This document shows positions 50,968 to 62,290 of a DNA stretch of 64,000 bases, piece after piece. The stretch covers positions 29,179,626-29,243,625 of the forward strand of contig JAVMKO010000004.1 of the NCBI GenBank assembly GCA_032164245.1, given 5' to 3'. The notes under the pieces were generated by a model. It was not told the DNA's origin, searched no databases, and saw nothing but the letters and a program-made list of their open reading frames with translations. This DNA comes from Sternotherus odoratus. Lineage: Eukaryota; Chordata; Testudines; Kinosternidae. The position numbers and the translations under genes were made by a program. Within the stretch, counting starts at the first letter, position 1, and each line of letters begins with the position of its first letter.

Positions 50968-51697
50968 GGGCATAGTTAGACTGGCGCTTTGCAGTGCAAA
51001 AACCCTCCAGTAGTGCTATAATTATCGTTCCGTACACACTTCAAAGTGAGATTTGCGCGTTTACTCACTGTTTAAAGCGCTACTATTAAACCTCCTTTTC
51101 GAGAGGCAGAAGGCTTTTAGCGCTACCGTTGTAGCGCAAGGTTCAGAATGTGGACACCCATGGGATCTCTTGCATGCCTTCCAGCCATGTAAAGCCATCA
51201 ACAAGCCATTTAAGGCCATCAACAAGCCATTAAAGGCAATCAGCATGCCATTTAAGGCAAATGACGTAAAGTGTTGTTTTATAAAAGCGGAAGTTCCCAT
51301 TAGCTTTGCAGTTTCTCTCTAACAACTCACACAGCAAATAACCAGTGAAAATGCTTGGGGACGGAGCTGTTTGTCTTAAATACAGAGCCTGTCCGCTTTC
51401 GCTAAGCAAAACTCACTGACAGCCTGATCTTCTCTCCCTGCAAACAACTTCCCAGTTCCCCCTCACCCCCCTCCTGTCAAAGCACGTTGCACCCAGCTGA
51501 ATGCTGGGATACCTGCCCTATCTCGCTACTGTCACTGCTGCCAGAAGCGCTACAAATGTATCCATTCTTTAGCGCTACAGGGTTTCAATCTGCACAGGCT
51601 CTAGCCTATTGCACTATTACCTATTACGATACCTATTGCACTAAACTGGGAAGCGCTACCAAAAAAACGCGCTATAATCTCTAGTATAGCCATACCC
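50968..51697. mobile_element. Candidate MITE with GGGYATRG ends
   Basis: The left end 'gggcatagttagact' and the reverse complement of the right end, 'gggtatggctatact', agree at 11 of 15 positions. Several 'gcgct' and 'agcgctac' motifs sit near both ends and internally. No convincing target duplication was found, so the limits are tentative. Confidence 0.4.
51196..51258. repeat. Three 21-bp tandem units
   Basis: Units start at 51196, 51217 and 51238; all contain 'agccatt(t)aa(a)ggc' or 'tgccatttaaggc' preceded by 'atca' and 'ca'. Units 1 and 2 are nearly identical; unit 3 has about four changes. A partial unit precedes the array. Confidence 0.75.
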
Positions 51698-52260
51698 CAA
51701 GTCAAGCAATGTAAGACCTAGACATTACCATTATGACTATTAATTGGTTTGTTATTCATTTACATATATTTACAAAGCGCTTAACTACCAGTCTAGGAGC
51801 AGTATAACAATTAAGAAAGCAAAATAGGGACAAAATCCACATTACAAACCCATGAAACAAAATACCCCACCAGAAGCCTCCATGCTAAAAAAACAAACCA
51901 CAAAATAGACTGAAATAATATTGATAATACTAATAAACTCTGTTGAATCACTATTAACCTTACCAATAGCACAGGAACAAAATCATTGCAAGCAGATTGA
52001 GAAATCTATATCAGCCAGTGGATTTTTGTTTTTCCTAATGTCTATTTCTTCAATCTCTGTGAAGCTGTATGACTGACTGTCTGATAGCAAATAAGGAAGA
52101 CTATTTGACTGAAAATCTGGTCTAGTGCATAAGGTTGTGCAAGCAGCATCATTCAGTAAAGGAGTTATTAAGCCTGAGTATTTTCTGTAAACAGTTAACT
52201 GAACTTCTTTTCCCTCTCCTGTTTCTGCCTGGCTGTCTCCTGTTTTTGGTGTTCTTTCAG

Positions 52261-52459
52261 GTTTATTTGAAAGCTTCTATCATGGTCAAGGACGGTGCAA
52301 CAGCAGCTGCTATTATGTTCCTGATTGACCGATTCCTATACTGGGTGGATGCCTCCAGCAAACTTCTTCAGATTGCCAAAGGCCTGCACAAGTTGCAGCC
52401 AGCCACACCAATAGCCCCTCAGGTGGTTATTCGCCTAGCTCGCATCTCTGTAAATTCAG
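52261..52459 (+). CDS. ALPK1: ALPK1 coding exon 3 (residues 93-158)
   Basis: The acceptor 'ggtgttctttcag' sits at 52248-52260 and the donor TCAG|GTAACA after 52459 (phase 1). The exon encodes '[16 protein letters not shown]', then '[20 protein letters not shown]' and '[13 protein letters not shown]'. R116, R150 and R153, the basic residues that contact the ADP-heptose phosphates in human ALPK1, are at the same positions. This is one of the most conserved parts of the sensor domain. Confidence 0.96.
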
Positions 52460-54505
52460 GTAACAGAAGTCTTGTTAAGCGCACGCTCTCTCTCGCGCAC
52501 GCTCTCTCTCTCTCCATTTTCTCAGCTCAGTTCTAATTAGGAGCTACTTGACTTTCAAGAGGATACTTTGTCCTATTCTGAGGATGACATTCCTATGATC
52601 CCAGTGCCATCTTTTCAAACCTAGATCCCACCCCCCTGCATCCCTCCCACCTCCTCTTGCCAGCACAAAGGGCCTGGCATAAAGGGTTTCAGAGCTAAAA
52701 GCAGTAGAGAAAATTGTGAAAGGGTGTGGAAAATACTAATTGGAGCTTTTGTTCCTTAACAAATCTGGCCTGCTGGTTTCAAACAGAGGTATCTGAATTG
52801 CTATACTTCTGACCAAGAGCCTTTAAAAAGTAGATTCGAATACTGGCATTTTCTCTGCACTGTCCCAGCCGTTTTTTCAGTAGGGCCACTTGACTATACA
52901 AACAATGCAGCTAACAGACCCACTAATGTAAATTGGTACTTTTTTCATCATTCTTGGAGCGTGGATGGTACCTAAATGGCTTTTAAAGTATCTTCCTGTT
53001 ATTTCAGGACAAAAAGGTAAAAGGAGAAGCTGACTGAATCTAGCCTGGGTTTAGCAACTCAATTTAAATTAAATGATTTTATTTTATTTTTTTGTAAAAT
53101 CATGACAAGAGAAACTATAATTTACCTTTCATAACCATTCTTATTTCTATCTATGTGTTTCTAATGCTCCCATTGCTGTGGTGTCTAAGCACCAGAATAT
53201 TCATACTTCAGACTGCTACTGCAAACATATAACTCTACTCACACCAGCAGTTCTGTTGATTTCAGTTGGACTGCTTGTGGAGCCAAAGCTGCCTCAACAT
53301 GATACAGGTGGCAAAACAAGGCCTCACAGTATCTCTCTCAGCATTCAAACCTGCCAGTGTGTGACCCAGGCTATTAAAATGAGTGGCAAATGGCTGAGAT
53401 GTGGAACACCTGTGTTTTGTTGAATGCTGTGGTGTCATTAGAATGAGGAGTACTTGTGGCACCTTAGAGACTAACAAATTTATTTGGGCATAAGCTTTTG
53501 TGGGCTAAAACCACTTCATCAGATGCATAGAGTGGAACATACAATATATATATATATAAAGAGAATGTTAAAAGAAACAACAACCCTTAGCAGAGTTATG
53601 GGCCTTGCCTCATTCCTTCCAGTACCCTAAATAGTACAATATTACTTACAATCATGTAGGTCTGGCCCCTACACAACCCCTGAGCTGTGGGGAGGGAGAA
53701 ATGCACCTTACACAGAACTGCTTCTGAGATGCTCCTTACATGGGGCTGGCACCTAAAGGAGGGCAAGGAGTAGGCGGGTGCCATGGCCGTGCCCTCCTCA
53801 GGAGCCACTTGGTTGGGCTGGCTGGTCATAATGAGGGTAGTATGCTGAACTCATTAAAAGGCCTCAGCAGGGCTGTGCTGAACACACATGATCTAGCCCT
53901 GAGGAAAGAGGAACAATTGTGTATATATACAGAAAACATGCAAAGATGGGAGTTGCCATACCAACTCTAAGAAGCTAATTAATTAAGGTGAGCTATTAGC
54001 AGCAGCAGAAATAAAAATTTTGTAGTGATAATCAGGATGGCCCATTTCAAACAGTTGACAAGAAGGTGTGAGTAGCAGTAGGGGGAAATTAACATGGGGA
54101 AATCGATTTTAGTGTATGTAATGACCCAGCCACTCCCAGTCTGAAATCTATTTCCCTGTGTTCCTCTCAAAAGTTTGAGAACCGCTGCTATAAAGTATCC
54201 TACTTCATTTCTTCTGTGTTTCTGTGCTTGCAAAATTGTTATGGTGTTCAGTATACATACAGGTGTCCTTTATTTCCTGACACTAGTCTAGCTAAATCCT
54301 AAGTGAGTGTTTAATGGCAGTCCTAATTACAGAAATGTGCTTTTATATATCATATAATTAAAAACACTTAAACATGAGCAGTGAATGCATTAGGAAGCTG
54401 GAGACTAACTAAAATAGACAGACTTTTATTCATGAATAATTCAATCCCGCCTAAATTACAGAATGCATTTTTATGTTCATCTATCTTTTTGGGTTCTTTT
54501 TTCAG
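52460..54505 (+). other. ALPK1 intron 3
   Basis: 2.0-kb intron, GT...AG. A CT-rich stretch with 'ctctctctcgcgcacgctct' follows the donor closely. The intron holds a larger PLE 3' fragment (53440-54150) with a (TA)n run at about 53543-53558. No further exon was seen. Confidence 0.85.
53440..54150 (-). mobile_element. PLE 3'-region fragment with hammerhead-like core, copy C
   Basis: On the minus strand this reads inward from the 3' untranslated part of a Penelope-like element to its end. 53440-53585 has 'gagtacttgtggcaccttag' and the hammerhead-like core; 53890-54150 has 'ttaaggtgagctattagcag' and 'gtaatgacccagccactccc', phrases I know from the same turtle element. About 300 bp of unrelated DNA interrupts them. 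The core on the minus strand is CTGATGA (53516-53522, intact) and AAAA (53496-53499) where GAAA is expected, probably CpG decay. This is the only copy that is not a fold-back. Confidence 0.65.
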
Positions 54506-54565
54506 GAAAACTTTTAAAAGCGGAGTATATCCTAAGCAGCCTTATAAATGACAATGGAGCAACAG
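54506..54565 (+). CDS. ALPK1: ALPK1 coding exon 4 (residues 159-178)
   Basis: A 60-bp exon with acceptor 'ttcttttttcag' and donor ACAG|GTATGT. It encodes 'GKLLKAEYILSSLINDNGAT', nearly identical to human, split at both ends in phase 1. It belongs to the helical sensor domain. Its short length and full conservation argue for a real exon rather than chance. Confidence 0.95.
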
Positions 54566-55378
54566 GTATGTCTAAGTCATGATTTTTTGGCAGTTTTATA
54601 AAAAAAATTAGCTAATTGTATTACTTGCCACACTCACACAAACTTTAAATATTATCATTCACTGTGCAAACTTCAATAAACTTCTGATTTTGCAATGAGT
54701 TACACCAGGCATAATGCTTCCCACCAATACTAGTCAGAATTCAGTGGTGCTGCTAAGAGTAGTAGACTGATAAGAAATAATACTGATACCTAATATGTGC
54801 CTGCAGGATTGGGTCTTAAATTGCAATGTTTTCTTGCAAGCTGATCATATATTCCTTGTGAGCACTCTTGTTTCAAGATGCATAAAATATTGATGTGTGA
54901 TAAGAAAACATTTTTTGGAACAGGTTAAAAAAATTGTTATGCTGCCATTTATACATTACCACAAATATATTTATTAACTGAAGTGATTACTTAAAACTAA
55001 TATTTTTTATATTTAAATACTATTTACAAATATTTAGCCACCCTTGTGCTTTGAAATCTTTAGAAGGGTATTCCATAAAAGTGCCTATTATTATTATTAT
55101 TATTATTATTATTTATTTTATTGCTGTTGTTCTATGTTATATCTAAAAACAATTGGTATGAAAGCTTTATACTGGCGTATATCTCTCTAAGTTCTTTTAC
55201 TGTTCCATCACCTTTGTATCTCAGTTCCTACAAGGTACCTAAAGCCCTAATTTGAAGCCCATTGAAGTCATTGGAAAGACTCCAGTTGATTTCATTGGGA
55301 TTTGGATCAGATGTTAAGGGCTCAGAAACCACCAACAGCTGTGTCACACTCCAGTGAGTTTTTAAACTCTCGTTTCAG
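54566..55378 (+). other. ALPK1 intron 4
   Basis: 0.8-kb AT-rich intron. It contains an (ATT)n microsatellite at about 55087-55113 and a diverged short repeat near 55250-55320 ('cattgaagtcattgg'). Nothing else was recognised. Confidence 0.85.
55086..55122. repeat. (ATT)n microsatellite
   Basis: About nine uninterrupted TTA/ATT units followed by 'tttattttattg'. Likely polymorphic in length. Confidence 0.9.
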
Positions 55379-55465
55379 GTGTGTGGCTGTATAACAAGGA
55401 AAGTGATAGGATTCTTGTTCAGTCAGTCTGTATCCAGATCAGAGGACAGATTCTGCAAAAGCTTG
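55379..55465 (+). CDS. ALPK1: ALPK1 coding exon 5 (residues 179-207)
   Basis: The acceptor 'actctcgtttcag' and donor CTTG|GTAAGA bound 87 bp. The exon encodes '[20 protein letters not shown]' followed by 'RGQILQKL', close to the human '[20 protein letters not shown]'. Phase 1 on both sides. Helical sensor domain. Confidence 0.96.
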
Positions 55466-56473
55466 GTAAGATCACACTCTGCAGCTAGACACTTTTCCAT
55501 GCAGTGATTTCACCATTTAAGCATTAAAGTAATTTCCCATGTTTACAACTTACTAAAAAGAAAATCCTGTGCTAAGTAAAGACTTGGCTTATCTACAATT
55601 TTCCCCTGGTAACAAAGTCCTGTGGCACCTTAAAGACTAACTATAAAGTTTTGAAGCATGAGCTTTCGTGGGCTAATACCCACTTCGTCGGATGCAGGCA
55701 TCCGACGAAGTGGGTATTAGCCCACGAAAGCTCATGCTTCAAAACTTTATAGTTAGTCTTTAAGGTGCCACAGGACTTTGTTACCTCTGCTATTCCAGAC
55801 TAACACGGCTACCTCCCTAATTTTCCCCTGGTTTCTCTGACAGAGAAAGCCACATAAAATTAGCTCTACCCACAACTGGCTGAGACAGAAAATACTTACA
55901 GCTAGCAAGAGGCCATTTATCAGACAAATGTAATTTACAAATCATCAGTCTGTTGCTGAGACAAGTAGAAGATAAGCAGCTACAAATGCTGTTTCTTTAG
56001 TTATTTTTAATATTCAAGCTATTCCCCCTTTTTCAACATTCTTTCCTGAATGAAACTAGCCAGTAGCTTACCCCCACGGAGCTGTCATGAAAATTCCCTG
56101 AGCAGAGGCAAGAAGTCCCCAGGCTGGTGGTGCAAAGAACTACTGTATGGTAGCTCTGCTGTTGGTAGGATGATCGCACAGCCGGCCTAATGCTATGCTG
56201 TGCCTTCTGAGTGACTTTCCATTTTCATGACTGCTAATCTAGGATCTTTCACAGCATAAAATTGACATTTATGAGCAAACCAAAGCAATATGAAATTAAT
56301 AAATGTAATGATGTAACTAAGCTGGAAAAGAGTCATGGAATGGTGTTATACAATGTTGAAATCTCCCAGCTCACGATAGGTGAGATAAACTCATCTGGTT
56401 TAAAGCAAGATAGAGCAATGTTGAAACTTAAAGAAGCAGTCTGCTTATTAATCATCTCTCTGCTTTATTTCAG
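55466..56473 (+). other. ALPK1 intron 5
   Basis: 1.0-kb intron. Its main content is the fold-back PLE copy D at 55597-55832, only about 130 bp downstream of the exon 5 donor. The remainder is anonymous. Confidence 0.85.
55597..55832. mobile_element. Fold-back PLE-type insertion, copy D, exact 88-bp palindrome
   Basis: A 14-bp direct repeat 'aattttcccctggt' flanks the insert (55597-55610 and 55819-55832; its last bases may belong to the element). Arms 55608-55695 and 55698-55785 are perfect reverse complements around a two-base centre (55696-55697). The right arm then continues to the complete outer end 'ccagactaacacggctacct'. Each arm has a hammerhead-like core. On the + strand it is CCGACGA (55702-55708), stem gtggg/cccac, GAAA (55726-55729); on the minus strand it is the mirror image at 55664-55691. 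Confidence 0.88.
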
Positions 56474-56550
56474 GAATGTGGTATGAGGCAGCGGAGCTGA
56501 TTTGGGGTTCAATTGTAGGCTATTTCAAACTGCCTCAGCCAGATAAAAAG
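56474..56550 (+). CDS. ALPK1: ALPK1 coding exon 6 (residues 208-233)
   Basis: The acceptor 'tgctttatttcag' and donor AAAAG|GTTCGT bound 77 bp, phase 1 to 0. The exon encodes '[20 protein letters not shown]' and 'QPDKK'. D231 and K233 of the ligand pocket are present. The donor is slightly non-consensus (GTTCGT), but the frame joins exactly to the next exon. Confidence 0.95.
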
Positions 56551-57774
56551 GTTCGTGGTTTTTTTACCCTGAATACTCATACTCATTCCATGTTGATTCC
56601 AGAATCCATTGTGTTTCCCTCAGTCATATGTCCTGGTTTTATTCTTCCTGGATGTAATTAATTTCAGTCAAGTTTAATACGTGAAGCAAAATGTTCTAGC
56701 TTAACGTTACACTATACGTATGTTAGTGTCTTAACTAACATAGGCCCTACAACAATCCTTCATATATTATTAACTTTGCAAATAGCCCAGATCTTTATAA
56801 CACCTCCATGCATTAGGATGGTTGGAATCTGGATCTGAACTGTGTAACTACTCCTATCTTTATAATGGACCAAACCAAAACTCCAGATCCCGAACTTCCT
56901 AAACTTAGTTGGTTAAAACTCTGGAGCAAAGTTTTGCATCTTGGACCTTTCTCAGAAATACTTATGTGAAAGCAGAGGTGTGCAGGGAATTTTACAGATA
57001 TTTAAGAAGGCAAGGAGGCATCACGCAATGGAATGATTTAGCTCTGCCAACTTCATTTTAAGGTAATCTGTTTGCTGGCACACTGTTTGGGAATAGTGAA
57101 CAATTGTCCTGTTTTGGAAGGACACAAATGGCAAATTTACCTATCTTCATGACATTACAAATTTATTGTGGTTCACTGACCCCTATTCAAAATTGCACAT
57201 TCCAGTCCACAGAGTTAAATCATCATTAACTGGCGCGCCTGCCTTTTTGTCAAAATCTGGGTTTTTTTTAAGTGCTTCATAAAATAGTCCAGGGCAACAT
57301 TACCTCATTAGTGGCTTGGTGACCGACAAAACTACCTTGCATGGATAACAGGCACGCTGCCAGGGCAGTTATATGCCAAATTTTGTTATTCAATAGCTGG
57401 TGGCCCGGGAACCCTTGTGCCTAATAGGCTGATTTTGCTAACATGGAGGCTTCCTCCATTCAAATCCCTCCTAAAAGACAGAGGTAGATCCGTAGTTGAT
57501 TTAAATGAATGCAGTTTAATTCAGTTTAGTGGAGCCATACAGACTTATACCAGGCCTCATTCTTTCCTCAATGCCCGCACATTTATAATAATCCAAAAAA
57601 CCAAAATCCAGCTAACTCATTTCCTGCTCTAGATTTTCCCATGTGTCCTCTCTTCTTTGTGTGGCTTGTAGATGGGAAGGGACTGTCTTTATCTGTGTGC
57701 CTTGTACAGCATCAGCAAAAATAGAAAATAAAATGGAAAAAAACCCTCTTGTTCATTTGTTTTTTATTTTTCAG
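56551..57774 (+). other. ALPK1 intron 6
   Basis: 1.2-kb intron, GT...AG. No recognisable transposon and no exon; mildly AT-rich anonymous sequence. Confidence 0.8.
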
Positions 57775-57870
57775 GGAATTGCTACATCACTGGGTATTTT
57801 GGCTGACATCTTTGTTTCCATGAGTGAGAAAGATTATAATAGTTTTAAAAACAACTCTCAAGTTGACCTG
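57775..57870 (+). CDS. ALPK1: ALPK1 coding exon 7 (residues 234-265)
   Basis: The acceptor 'ttttatttttcag' and donor CTG|GTAAAT bound a phase-0 exon of exactly 32 codons. It encodes '[20 protein letters not shown]' and '[12 protein letters not shown]'. T237 of the ADP-heptose pocket is present. Human has '[20 protein letters not shown]' here. Confidence 0.96.
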
Positions 57871-60129
<2,259 letters not shown>

Positions 60130-62290
60130 AACATCCGTGGCACATGCTTATTGTCCTATAGTTACTCCACAGAATGTCCTCCAGAGAAGAGAAAGTTCTA
60201 TTTGTCTGAAGCTAAGGAATCCTTTGAAATTGGTCTCCTCACCAAGACAGAAAATGACCCTGTCACTAGCAGGCAGGAGCTTCATAGTTTTATTAAAGCA
60301 GCTTTCTGCCTTACAACAGTTCATCAGCGACTCTATGGGGAGAGTGAGAGACTCTGTAAGGTGAGACAGCTATGTAGCGAAGCCATGGAGAAACTGTACA
60401 CTTATAGCACTTCACCTTTTACAGAAGATCAAGACAAAGAAACACTTGCCAAAGAGATCATGTCTTTGGTCATGTCTGTCAAGGAGCATTTAGGCATACA
60501 AAGCTTCCCTAATTCAGATGCCAAGTCTTATGTTCCTGAGAGCTACAAAGGTGGAGTGGAAAAACCTATCTTGCGTGGTGAAGTGAATTTTGAGAAAATC
60601 CTTGAAATGCATTCCCAGCATCATAGGTCAGTAAGTGAAGTGTTTGAAAGTACTTGCAGGAGCCAGGAATCCAAAATGGGAGCTTGCATCACTGCCTTAA
60701 AAACTGAAACTAAAAATGTAGACACCATGTGTGCCACCGAAGAAAAATTATGTTGTGGCAAGGGCATTGCCAAAATCTCTGCTTCACAAAACGCAAGAAG
60801 AAGCCGTGAGAGACTCAGTGGCCAAACAAGAAGGAGATGGATTAGTTCTAATGCAATGAACGTCTCCCTTGAAGAAGAAATGGAGAGCAAGCCATTAGAC
60901 AAAGTTACCGATGATGAAGATGGCATTTCCAGCAGTTTGCAAAGCAGGAGTCAAACCACTAGTTCTTTGAAGTCTTGGAGCAAGTTGTCCAAATCAAGTT
61001 CCTCTGCTAGTTGGGAGGAGCTAGATTGTAATGCTGGCAATAAGTTGCCCAGAGATTGGCAACCAGGGGAAAAGGGCTCAGTGGATGAGCAATGTTGCAC
61101 AGCCTCAACGGAATCTACTGAGGAAAATGTTCAAGCTGGTAGCCTGTACTCATTGTCCTTCCAAACTCATCATCTCTCTCTTCAAGAGTCACAAAGTGAC
61201 TATTCAGGTCCTTCTCAGCATTCATTAAAGAAAAATATGCTCTTTGCTAATAGACTAGCAAATGAATCCTCAGCTTCCAGAAAAGGGCTCTCGCAGGGGA
61301 CAGAACCTGAAAGGGATGCCTCAGAACAGAACACAGAGGATGCCAATAGTATAGACTTCAGGAGCAATGCTGTTTCTTTCGTGGACTTAAAGGGTTCCCA
61401 TTTTTCTGATGCCAACAGACCTGAGAGCGAGACAGTTTCCTCTTCCTTGGCAGAATTAGAATCCTTTGAAATGATTGAGTCCAGAACCAAACACAGCAGT
61501 AGAGATTTCAGTGTCATTCACAGCCCTTCTCAGCGCAGCATAGTGGAAGGAAATGTAGTAGATGCTGAAAGGTATAAAAGAATCACAGAGCCATTATCTA
61601 GAAATAATTATGTATGGATTGACCCAGAAGGAGATACTGTAGACAATACAGAGGATCTGTCAGTTGAGCCTCATATAGGTAAGGTAGCTACTACTACATC
61701 TGTAAGCAACAAGCCAAAAATAGCAAGTGATTCCTTTGTATGTAATAAAACTTCGGCTGAAATGGATGGAAATAGGTCTTTTGAAATGCCTGACGTTGAC
61801 ACCCAGGCAGATACAGAAGACGAATGGGAGTTTCCTTTCAGCAATAGAGGGAGCTCAGTAAACTCTCCTGCCATGAATGCTCCAGGGCCTCAACTTAGCC
61901 CCAGGGCTGGGATCAGAGTTTCACCATCAGAGAGGAAGAAGCCAGAAGCTGACGACTTTAATGACTGTGCTACTACAGAGGAAGATGAAGCAGAAAAGGG
62001 CAGGAACATTCTGAACTGCAGCTACAGCTCAAGCTCCTCTCTGAAATCATGGTACAAATCAGCTCAGTTTTCCAGCAGCTTCTCTGAACTGGAGAGTCCA
62101 TCATTTCTGAACTCCAGTGGTAGCTCTTTTGTCTTTGTGCCTGGGAGAACCAAGGAACAAATCCTAAAAGCTCGCTTTCTAGAAGATGATGACTATGAGA
62201 AGCTCTTGTCAGGTGTTGAGCATAACTGGCTAGTGCAGAGACTGGAGACTACTGGAATATTTAAGGCTAGACAACTCCATAAAGCATACT
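60130..62290 (+). CDS. ALPK1: ALPK1 coding exon 9, large linker exon (residues 301-1020)
   Basis: This 2161-bp exon has an open frame throughout and a T|GTAAGT donor (phase 1). It starts 'NIRGTCLLSYSYSTECPPEK', continues the helical sensor domain to roughly residue 475 ('FEKILEMHSQHHRSVSEVFE'), then turns into a Ser/Asp/Glu-rich region expected to be disordered. It ends with conserved 'DDYEKLLSGVEHNWLVQRLE', which leads into the kinase domain. Landmarks shared with human include 'SASWEE' and 'W-DPEG-T' (W796 onward). The motif SSLKSW occurs at 578-583 and again at about 936-941. Overall identity in the linker is visibly lower than in the sensor part, as usual for ALPK1. Confidence 0.97.

Larger units (their letters stand above)
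33394..52260 (+). other. ALPK1 intron 2 (18.9 kb, repeat-rich)
   Basis: This is the largest visible intron. 33.4-39.4 kb: mostly anonymous AT-rich DNA with a MITE end near 34.36 kb, pyrimidine and T runs at 36.38-36.43 kb, and two diverged pieces with 'agtccctgccccaaagagct' (37.98 and 38.39 kb) of an old repeat family. 39.44-41.30 kb: nested transposon composite. 41.6-42.97 kb: MIR-like SINEs. 45.29 kb: 17-base A run, then a fold-back PLE copy. 46.07 kb: 12-base C run. 47.1-48.8 kb: dead hAT transposase. 49.15-49.72 and 50.97-51.70 kb: MITEs. I see no hidden exon. Confidence 0.85.

Noticed and set aside
52135..52260. Longer coding exon 3 starting at 52135
   Set aside because: The frame is open by chance upstream; the acceptor at 52260 and the exact phase match to exon 2 place the boundary there.
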